Program-made: the position numbers and the translations under genes
Origin: an uncultured Aquimarina sp.
GTDB taxonomy: Bacteria > Bacteroidota > Bacteroidia > Flavobacteriales > Flavobacteriaceae
Assembly: GCF_947492405.1 (NCBI RefSeq)
Contig: NZ_CANLMP010000005.1
Span: forward strand, 248,001 to 312,000
Reading direction: 5' to 3'
Length of the DNA: 64,000 bases
Notes under the pieces: generated by a model
Seen by the model: the letters and a program-made list of their open reading frames with translations, nothing else
Told to the model about the DNA's origin: nothing
The model's database searches: none
In this document: in pieces, positions 1-7,888 of the stretch
Layout: each line of letters opens with the position of its first letter
Numbering within the stretch: position 1 is the first letter of the stretch

Positions 1-1611
1 CGCTATTTCTGCAATAGTCACACTTCCTTGACTTGTAAAACAAGTGTCATTGCCATAACTAGCCCATACATTATATGTATTTGCTCCCAAACCAGATAAT
101 TCTGCATTGCCAGTAGTGTCATCAAAGGTATATGGATAGGTAACTCCATCATCAATACTAATCTTAATTTGAGTTTGATTTGGATCATCGGTAAACGAGA
201 CAAAAATTCTACCATCATCCTGACCAGTACTGGCATCTATTTTAGATAATGTAGTTACAATCCCAGGAGCTCCAGCTATAGTTACAGTACCGATCGATTT
301 CCCACAAGAATCACCTACCCAGCGTGACCAGATTGTATAATCTCCAGGAGGTAAATCATTGATTGTAGCATTACCTGCATTATCATTAAAGATATAATCG
401 TAGCTCGTACCTCCGTTTAAACTTATTTCCACCATACCATATGCCGGATTGTCAATTAAATTAAATGAAATGCTTCCGTCATCAATACCGCAAATAGTTT
501 CATCTGTACTCCCTATAATGAAAGCTGATGATGGTACAAGTGCATCAATAGTAAATCGTCCTAAACTCAATGAGCAATCTGCATTACTATAACGAACCCT
601 TACATCATAATCTCCTGCTGCAAGGTTGTTAGCACTCCCAAATATTACACTAGCATTAAAAGAATAATCATAGGAAACTCCATTGTTAATACTAAAATGT
701 ACTGTATCTCCTGCTGGCACGTCAAAAAATGAAAAATTTAATGCGCCATTATTGACATCGCACTCAGTAGCTGTCGTAGTTACAGTTACAGTTGGTGCTG
801 TAATATCATTTAATGTTTGGTCTACAGTACAAGTACCAGTATTCCCTGCGGCGTCCGTAGCCGTTAATGTTATTGTTGTTGTTCCTATACTTAATGGCGT
901 CCCTGCTACAGGTGACTGTGTTATCACAGGAGCAGTTGTTACATTATCTGTTGCAGTGACACTTCCAGTTAAATCCGGAACCGTATCACCAAGACAAGCA
1001 TCAACAGGTGTTGGAGCACATACTGTTATTGCTGGATCAATATTATCATTTATAGCTGTAACTTTAACTGTGTAAGAAGAAATGCACATTGGCTCACGGC
1101 CCACAGTATCACCTGGTCTTAAACTCCAATCTCCCAAAGCACTCTTGTCATTAAAATCGTTTAAGTTTCCTCCGTTGGGTAAATATTGTCCAAGAGTTGG
1201 GGTTCCTGAAGGTACGTTAGATACGCTTTGAGTAAATATTGTTGTTACCACATCACTTATTGATGCATTTCCAGACCAAGTTCCGGGGCTAGCAAGTACC
1301 ACTTGTGTTGAAGGACTATCAATTCTAAAATTTGATTCATTATGAAATGCATCTCCATTAGTTGGATCGGCACAAGTACCAGCTGTTTTTAACCAAGTAA
1401 TAGCAACAGTCACTCGAGTAACTTGAGGACTTATACCAGGGAAATCTGCTTCAGTAAAGGTTACTGGATCTAATCCTGGTATCGTACAATACGTACCGCA
1501 ACCATCTACAGTAACTGGAGATGAGGGCGTAAACCTTTTAGTTACCAGCGTTTGTGAGTTAACCTGCGGCCCTATAAATATTGCAAAAATAAGTAGGTAA
1601 AAGTGTTTCAT
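1..1611 (-). CDS. Large secreted modular surface protein, 3' end outside window
   Basis: The frame is open from an ATG at 1611 down to base 1 (537 codons, no stop), so the C-terminal part lies outside the window. It starts MKHFYLLIFAIFIGPQVNSQ, a signal peptide. Residues about 30-180 look like a P/Homo-B-type jelly-roll (GTWSG, then FNDKSALGDWSL). Residues about 185-270 form a HYR-like Ig domain (TATDNVTTAPVITQSPVAGT). After that come three Ig-like modules with the pattern IxxSxNxGxxYxYxF, the last closely matching residues about 430-513 of the giant at 23093-30688. By analogy the missing part may carry LRR blocks and a T9SS sorting domain. It begins 78 bp after the stop of 1690-7632, so it may be cotranscribed with it; I found no operator repeat in that gap. 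The ligand is unknown; an adhesin or surface-layer role is inference. Confidence 0.85.
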   Translation of the reverse strand, partial: MKHFYLLIFAIFIGPQVNSQTLVTKRFTPSSPVTVDGCGTYCTIPGLDPVTFTEADFPGISPQVTRVTVAITWLKTAGTCADPTNGDAFHNESNFRIDSPSTQVVLASPGTWSGNASISDVVTTIFTQSVSNVPSGTPTLGQYLPNGGNLNDFNDKSALGDWSLRPGDTVGREPMCISSYTVKVTAINDNIDPAITVCAPTPVDACLGDTVPDLTGSVTATDNVTTAPVITQSPVAGTPLSIGTTTITLTATDAAGNTGTCTVDQTLNDITAPTVTVTTTATECDVNNGALNFSFFDVPAGDTVHFSINNGVSYDYSFNASVIFGSANNLAAGDYDVRVRYSNADCSLSLGRFTIDALVPSSAFIIGSTDETICGIDDGSISFNLIDNPAYGMVEISLNGGTSYDYIFNDNAGNATINDLPPGDYTIWSRWVGDSCGKSIGTVTIAGAPGIVTTLSKIDASTGQDDGRIFVSFTDDPNQTQIKISIDDGVTYPYTFDDTTGNAELSGLGANTYNVWASYGNDTCFTSQGSVTIAEIA

Positions 1612-1689
1612 AATTATAAGGGACTTATAGATTTAGGTTATTAGTATATAGAGGTTTCCTAATTCTAGAAAACTCCATAAACTCTTTAT

Positions 1690-4600
1690 TTATTCCTTAA
1701 TTAATTTGACAGTTTTTGTCGCATCTCCTGAAGTTAATCTTATAAAATAAACGCCAGTTTCTAAATGCTGAACATTGATTGGTCTTGATGTATAATCTTG
1801 AATGCTCTTAATGAGTTTTCCTGCTATATTTAGTAACTTTACATCTACTTTTGTTGATAATCCTGAAATTGTAAATTCGTTTTGCACTGGATTAGGATAT
1901 ATAACTAAGTTAGCAATAACATTATCTTCTATGTTTAATACTCCATTAACTGTAATCATAAAAGTTTCTGTTTGTATATTATTGTCAGCGTCCTCAACAG
2001 TGAGTGTAATGACATGATCTCCTGCACCTAATAAAGTACCTGGTAAAGGATTTTGAGTAATCGTAGTGATCAAAACGGATCTGTTTGTATCACAATTATC
2101 AGTTGCTGTGACACCAACCGTAAAATCTGCCAGTGTGTACATATTTCCTGTATCAAAAGGTACTTCTATATCTCCAGGTAACGTTGCTACATCAAACACA
2201 GGATCTATAGAATCTTCTATCGTTACTGTAGCCGTACAAAAGTTACTATTCCCGTTAGCATCTGTAACTGTTAGTAAGACGGTGTTATCACCTATATTAG
2301 CACAATCAAACGCTGTAATATCTAAGTTAAATGATACAATACCAGAGATATCCGTGCTACCATTATCTATCTGAGAAGCGGTAATCATTACATTTCCTGT
2401 ATCATTCAATTGTGCGGTAATATTTTGACAAATTACAGTTGGATTCGTAGTATCCACAACGTTGACTGATCTCGTCGCCTGAACTGCCATATTTCCCGAA
2501 GCATCTGCAGCATTATAGGTAATGGTATAGTTCCCTACAGCATCCACAAAATTAGTAGCATCGATCATCACGTTAGAACCATCATCAGTAGTGGCTCCTA
2601 ACTCAGTATAACCTGATCCTAGTTCTATGGTCTGCGGATTATTTCCAACTAATGTAATCACAGGATCCATAGTATCCACTACATTTACAGTTCGTGTTAC
2701 TTCAATGGCCGAATTACCCGAAGCGTCAGTAGCATTGTACGTAATTGTATAACTCCCTAAAGCATCTACAAAATCAGTAGCATTGATCATCACATTAGAC
2801 CCATCATCAGTAGTGGCTCCTAACTCGGTATAACCTGATCCTAGTTCTATGGTCTGCGGATTATCTCCAACTAGCGTAATCACAGGCGCAGTAGTATCAA
2901 CTACATTTACGATTCTAATCACCTCAACGGCAGATGCCATTCCCGAAACGTTAGTTGCATTGTATGTGATGGTATAGTTTCCAACAGCATCTATAAAGTC
3001 AGTAGCATTAATTATAATGGTACTTCCATCATCGGTAATAGCACCTAGTTCTGTATAGCCAGAGCCTAATTCAATAGTCTGTGGGTTATCTCCTAGTAAG
3101 GTAATGACTGGAGCAACATTTTCACAATTCAAAATATCCGCTATGGTAAACGCGCTGCCGGTAAGATTAAGAGTTGTTTGCCCATCACCATCCGCAACAT
3201 AGCTATACAATCCACAGAAGTTCGTAACTCCTGTTTCAACAATATTTAACTGGTTTCCTACTGATCGTAAACTAGTTAGATTCAAAGATGTAATAGCATT
3301 ACCGGATATAGTAGATTGCAGATATGAAGCTGTTTCCGTCTCAGTAGTCTCGGTAATATTTCTCAACCCATCTATGTTGGTGAGTTGAGCATTATCAGTA
3401 ATACTAAAACGCTCTGTTGTTGTTACACCTTCTAAAGCATCAATATTAGTCAGCACGAGGTTATCTTCAATCGTAATGGTCTCAACAGCTCCGGTAATAA
3501 AACCTAATCCTTCTAAACTGGTTAAAGCATCGTTATTTCTAATATATAAATAAATCCCAGAAGTAGATGCAATATTACTAAGAGCATCCAGACTTATTAA
3601 ATTTGGGTTATTGTTAATAGATAAATAAGTCCCTACAGAGGTTAAAGCAGCAAACGAAGAAAGATCTGTTACACTGGTTTCATCCAAGGTAAAACCATCC
3701 ACAGTTTGTAATGCATTAAAGTTAAACGCTGTAGTATTTTGAGTACCATCAATTGTAAATGATCTTCCGACATTTGTTAATAAAGGAAATGATACTGAAC
3801 CGACATCTACCTCTCTAAAAGAGAAAAAGTGCTCAATAGTCGTAAGGTTTGGGAAACTAATTGAAGTAGCCCCTATTTCTCTAAAATTTAGAGACCCTGG
3901 ACCTGCACTATTACCCGTGTTTGTTCCACTTAAGGTAGTTACATTAGGAAATATCAAATCATGCGCCAATGTTTGTTCATTTATAAATATTAATTCTGTA
4001 ACTGTAAAATCAAGGACTGTGGTGATATCTGTTAAGACTGTATTCCCAGATATTGTAATACTCACAGTAGGATTTGCAATTCCGGAAAGGGCAGAAATAT
4101 TATTAAGTACATCGTTACGAGATAAATTGATCCCATCAGTCACTGTCTTCAAATTCTCTAATCCATCTAAACTTGTAATTAACTCATTATCCCCGATAAA
4201 TAATTTTCCATTAATTACCTCGATACCAGATAAAACGGATATATCTGTAATATCATTTGCATTTCTAATAGTTAGATCTCCATTAACTGTGTTACAAGTC
4301 CCTAATAATGCAATAAACTGGTCAAATTCGGCTTTCGACTCTATTCTGGTTCCATCAACTACACAAGCTGTACAAACCGTACCAAATGAAGCTGCCGTAT
4401 CTTTTTGCCAGGTGCTTAAATAACTTGCGGTTTCATCATCTACTTCGATACATAATAAATCTGCATTACCTGTAGCAGAAAAGGTAGTAACATTAGTATT
4501 ATTTCCGTTCTTTACAGAAAAAAACTGTAATTGATTGTTATTGGCCTGAATAGAAGCTAAAGCTGTATTAAGTTTCAAATCTAATCGGGTAAGCTGGTTA

Positions 4601-7600
4601 TCATTTACATTAATAGTAGTTAAGGCAGCAAAATCTTCGATACCAGTAAGATCTGCAATAGATTGGGTATTCAAATCTAAAGAAGTCACTCCTGAAATAT
4701 TAGAAGTTACCACAAAATTATCCAATACATCATCAAGAGTTAAATCGATCAAAGCCTGCTCAAAATTATCATCAGGCACATAAGTAAATGGCACACAACC
4801 ATCAGCATAGGCAGTACTATCATCTTTTAACCAGTTCGTATAATTTCCAGTTCCTGTAGTTGCCGCATTAGGATCATCAACTTCAATACAATTAAGATCA
4901 AAATTTGACGTTGAACGAAGTGTGCTTATACTGGCACTACTTCCATTTTTTACATTAAGAGAAGTAAGTTTATTGTTTTCACATTCTAATCTTGTAATAT
5001 TGGTATTGGTACTCAAGTCCAAACTAGTCAATTGGTTATTATCACACCATAAAAGTCTTAAAGCCGTATTTGCGGTAAGGTCAATACTTGTAAGTTGATT
5101 ATCTTCTATATCTAAACTTTCTAGCACTGCGTTTGCACTTATATCAAGCACGGTTAACAGATTATCTTCAACATTAATTACTTCTATTTTGGTATTGGCA
5201 CTTAGATCTAAGCTTCCTAATTGACACTCAAATGCAAATAGCTTTATCAATTCTGTATTACTACTTAAATCTATACTAGTAAGTGCATTATTTTCTGAAA
5301 TAGTTAATTCTGTCAACCTTGTATTTGTACTCAAATCTATACTTGAAAATAAGTTTTCACTAACTTTTAAAATAGATAATTGTGTAAGTCCAGTAAGATT
5401 AATATTGGTCAATTCTGCACGAAACGCATCTACTCTAGTTAGCAATGTATTAGCACTCAGATCTAAAGTTCCTAATGGATTATCATGACATCTTAAATCT
5501 ATTAACGCAGTATTTTTACTTAGATCTAGACTGGTAATATCATTATTATCGCAACGTAATGTGGTTAACGATACAAAATCCTGAATACCGGTAAGATCTA
5601 CTATATTATCATAACGTACACTTAGCTCTGTTACTCCGGCAATATTGGCTGTGGGCACATAATCATCCAAGGGGCCAGAGTCATAACCAAGATCTATCAA
5701 GGCTTGTTCAAAATTATCATCGGGCACATAGGTCCTACAAGATTCGGAATACGAAGCCGTAACATCCTTTATCCAATCATTATAACTACCAATTCCTGCA
5801 TTTGCAGCAGTTACATTATCTACCTCAATACAACTTAGATTAGGGTTTCCAGTAGCTCTAAAGTAATCAAGATCAGCCGTCTCATTAGTCCCATTTTTTA
5901 GATTTAGAAAAGTAAGTTGATTATTTTTGACTTCTAACTCCATAAGATTTGTATTAGAGTTAAGGTCTAAACTTGTTAATTCATTATCATTACAATACAA
6001 ATAGTTCAATGCCGTATTGGTACTTAGGTCGATACTGGTTAATTCATTATCTGATAAATACAATTCTTCTAAGAGCACATTATTACTTAAATCTAAATTA
6101 GACAATAAATTGTTGGTACATTCTAGATAGTCTAATACTGTATTAGCACTAAGATCTAGGCTCGTAAGCGAGCTGTTATTTACTATTAACTGACTAAGTG
6201 CTGTATTTGTACTCAGGTCAATACTTGTAAGTGCCGTAGCATCGAGTTCTAAATTTGCTAATGCTGTATTCGTATTAAGATCTAAACTTGATAATGGAGT
6301 ATCTTTAATGAATATTCTGTCTAATCTAACATTAGCACTAAGATCTATACTTGATAATGAGCTATTGTTAATATTCAATTTTGTCAATGCTGTATTGGTG
6401 CTTAGATCTATATCAGATAATAAGTTATTCCTAATAGTTAAGTTTGTAAGCAATGTATTAGCACTAAGGTTTATACTTGTTAATTGATTATTATCTCTAA
6501 CAACTGCGAAAATTAATTGTGTATTTCCGCTAAGATCCAGATCTGTTAACGCTGTGCCTATAAGTGCCATTGTATTTAGAGCAGTATTTTTACTCAGATC
6601 TATACTCACTAAAGGATTACCGTCACTCCATAGTTGTATTAACGACGTAAAATCTTCGATACCCGTAAGATCTGTAATTCCTTTATTATATAATGCTCCT
6701 CCAGTACCCGCATTAAAGCTTACTACACTTGCTATATTAGCCGTAGGCACAAAATTATCTAAACCAGTAGTATCGTATCCGGCATCTATTAAGGCTTGTT
6801 CAAAATTATCATCGGGTACCCTTGTAAGGCATTGATCTGCATAGGAAGAAGTAGCACCATCTATTTGCCATCCTGCATAGTTTCCTAATCCAGCATATGC
6901 ATCAGTAGCATTATCTACCTGGATACAATGTAAATTAGCATTATTCTGTAACTGAAGATCCTCTATCGCTGGGTTATTTCCGTTTTTTATATTAGCAAAG
7001 ACTAAGTCATTATTAGATCCGTTAAAAAATCTTAATCCCGGCAACACGGTAACATCAATCGTTCTTAGTTGGTTTCCAGAAAACTCTACTCTAAACAATG
7101 AAGTGTTATTACCAACATCGAGACTTGTTAGTTCATTTTCTCCTATAAATAGTTGTTCTAATTGAGAAAAGCTACTTAAATCTATGTCTGTTAGATTATT
7201 TCCAAATACCTGAAGATATCTCAGTACTGCAGAATTAATTTGTAGTGTTTCAATATCATTATTATCCGCAATAAGGGTTTGCAGCGCTGGCTGATTGCTT
7301 AAGTCTAATGTTGTTAATTGGTTTCGGGTAATTCTAAATGTAGTAAGGTTTACTAGATTACTAAGATCTATCGTCGAAATGTTATTGTCGTGCACAAAGA
7401 GTGACTCTAAGGCAACAAAATCTTGAATACCTGTCAAGTCTGTAATATTACTATTAGAAACATCTAATGTGGTTAGCGTAACAATATTAGCCGTTAGGAT
7501 CTGGTTATCATTAGGGACGTCATCATAGGCTAGCAGTGCAGCTTCAAAGTTAGTATCAGGAATGGCCGTGTACTGACCATAAGAATAAAAGCTAGAGAAT

Positions 7601-7632
7601 ACTAAAGTGAAATAAAGTAATATTCTTTTCAT
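1690..7632 (-). CDS. Giant LRR / L-domain / Ig-repeat T9SS surface protein (1980 aa)
   Basis: I start this gene at the ATG at 7632 (MKRILLYFTLVFSSFYSYGQ, a good signal peptide). The in-frame ATG at 7716 lies inside the operator repeats and would code for MTPFDT, so it is rejected. Four LRR blocks start near residues 21, 270, 633 and 950, each opened by a (A)IPD/VPDDNFEQAL cap and followed by LxxLDLSxNTxL repeats. Residues about 1090-1500 are receptor-L-domain-like strands (CVVDGTRIESKAEFDQF). Three 74-residue Ig-like repeats (PVITLxGxNPQTIELGxGYTELGA) fill about 1504-1726. Two HYR-like domains and a type A T9SS sorting domain (IYPNPVQNEF, GVYFIRLTSG) end the protein. It should be exported by Sec and anchored or released by T9SS. 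An adhesin role is inference from domain content. Confidence 0.93.
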   Translation of the reverse strand: MKRILLYFTLVFSSFYSYGQYTAIPDTNFEAALLAYDDVPNDNQILTANIVTLTTLDVSNSNITDLTGIQDFVALESLFVHDNNISTIDLSNLVNLTTFRITRNQLTTLDLSNQPALQTLIADNNDIETLQINSAVLRYLQVFGNNLTDIDLSSFSQLEQLFIGENELTSLDVGNNTSLFRVEFSGNQLRTIDVTVLPGLRFFNGSNNDLVFANIKNGNNPAIEDLQLQNNANLHCIQVDNATDAYAGLGNYAGWQIDGATSSYADQCLTRVPDDNFEQALIDAGYDTTGLDNFVPTANIASVVSFNAGTGGALYNKGITDLTGIEDFTSLIQLWSDGNPLVSIDLSKNTALNTMALIGTALTDLDLSGNTQLIFAVVRDNNQLTSINLSANTLLTNLTIRNNLLSDIDLSTNTALTKLNINNSSLSSIDLSANVRLDRIFIKDTPLSSLDLNTNTALANLELDATALTSIDLSTNTALSQLIVNNSSLTSLDLSANTVLDYLECTNNLLSNLDLSNNVLLEELYLSDNELTSIDLSTNTALNYLYCNDNELTSLDLNSNTNLMELEVKNNQLTFLNLKNGTNETADLDYFRATGNPNLSCIEVDNVTAANAGIGSYNDWIKDVTASYSESCRTYVPDDNFEQALIDLGYDSGPLDDYVPTANIAGVTELSVRYDNIVDLTGIQDFVSLTTLRCDNNDITSLDLSKNTALIDLRCHDNPLGTLDLSANTLLTRVDAFRAELTNINLTGLTQLSILKVSENLFSSIDLSTNTRLTELTISENNALTSIDLSSNTELIKLFAFECQLGSLDLSANTKIEVINVEDNLLTVLDISANAVLESLDIEDNQLTSIDLTANTALRLLWCDNNQLTSLDLSTNTNITRLECENNKLTSLNVKNGSSASISTLRSTSNFDLNCIEVDDPNAATTGTGNYTNWLKDDSTAYADGCVPFTYVPDDNFEQALIDLTLDDVLDNFVVTSNISGVTSLDLNTQSIADLTGIEDFAALTTINVNDNQLTRLDLKLNTALASIQANNNQLQFFSVKNGNNTNVTTFSATGNADLLCIEVDDETASYLSTWQKDTAASFGTVCTACVVDGTRIESKAEFDQFIALLGTCNTVNGDLTIRNANDITDISVLSGIEVINGKLFIGDNELITSLDGLENLKTVTDGINLSRNDVLNNISALSGIANPTVSITISGNTVLTDITTVLDFTVTELIFINEQTLAHDLIFPNVTTLSGTNTGNSAGPGSLNFREIGATSISFPNLTTIEHFFSFREVDVGSVSFPLLTNVGRSFTIDGTQNTTAFNFNALQTVDGFTLDETSVTDLSSFAALTSVGTYLSINNNPNLISLDALSNIASTSGIYLYIRNNDALTSLEGLGFITGAVETITIEDNLVLTNIDALEGVTTTERFSITDNAQLTNIDGLRNITETTETETASYLQSTISGNAITSLNLTSLRSVGNQLNIVETGVTNFCGLYSYVADGDGQTTLNLTGSAFTIADILNCENVAPVITLLGDNPQTIELGSGYTELGAITDDGSTIIINATDFIDAVGNYTITYNATNVSGMASAVEVIRIVNVVDTTAPVITLVGDNPQTIELGSGYTELGATTDDGSNVMINATDFVDALGSYTITYNATDASGNSAIEVTRTVNVVDTMDPVITLVGNNPQTIELGSGYTELGATTDDGSNVMIDATNFVDAVGNYTITYNAADASGNMAVQATRSVNVVDTTNPTVICQNITAQLNDTGNVMITASQIDNGSTDISGIVSFNLDITAFDCANIGDNTVLLTVTDANGNSNFCTATVTIEDSIDPVFDVATLPGDIEVPFDTGNMYTLADFTVGVTATDNCDTNRSVLITTITQNPLPGTLLGAGDHVITLTVEDADNNIQTETFMITVNGVLNIEDNVIANLVIYPNPVQNEFTISGLSTKVDVKLLNIAGKLIKSIQDYTSRPINVQHLETGVYFIRLTSGDATKTVKLIKE
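2455..3120 (-). repeat. Three tandem 222-bp repeats coding 74-residue Ig-like modules
   Basis: Three consecutive in-frame copies within 1690-7632 encode PVITLxGxNPQTIELGSGYTELGA...NYTITYNAT...VNVVD. The DUF5011/HYR-like assignment is from the motif. Homologous arrays sit in four other giants of this window. Confidence 0.85.
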
Positions 7633-7658
7633 ATTAAGGGGTTTATTAGAAATCGTTG

Positions 7659-7715
7659 CAATAATAATGTAAAATGCTGATTTTAAGATAATTTTAACGG
7701 TGTCAAAAGGTGTCA
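7659..7715 (-). promoter_or_regulatory. Promoter with two GGTGTCA operator repeats, for 1690-7632
   Basis: The + strand carries GGTGTCA at 7699-7705 and 7709-7715 (10-bp period). Thirty-two bases nearer the gene lies TATTATTG on the minus strand (7659-7666), one mismatch from the Bacteroidota -7 consensus TAnnTTTG. The leader carries CCCCTTA just before the ATG. The same geometry occurs at 10833, 21141 and 55903, which is the main support. Confidence 0.65.
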
Positions 7716-7888
7716 TTAATTAATACGCTTCGTTTTTAGTAGTTAGTACGTATTCTTCGAAAACTTTGAGTAATCTTAGCGTTCGCGTGGCTCTCACTGT
7801 GATAAAAGAAGACGGCTTTCTTCGAAAGCTGTGAGGATCTAGTTTATTTTCAGGCTCACTATTAGAATTAAGTATCTTATTTTCATGT

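Noticed and set aside
683..1075. Plus-strand frame of 130 codons
   Set aside because: It is an antisense shadow of the minus-strand surface-protein frame, with no start context and low-complexity V/T-rich translation. The same applies to the other plus-strand frames inside the giants.
7633..7716. N-terminal extension of the LRR giant to the ATG at 7716
   Set aside because: The extra 28 residues are the operator repeat and leader read in frame; the signal peptide starts at 7632.
7752..7840. Imperfect 18-bp direct repeat (TTCTTCGAAA..) and hairpin after 7889-10801
   Set aside because: The stem is only about 6 bp and the repeat is imperfect; it may be a terminator but I cannot support a call.
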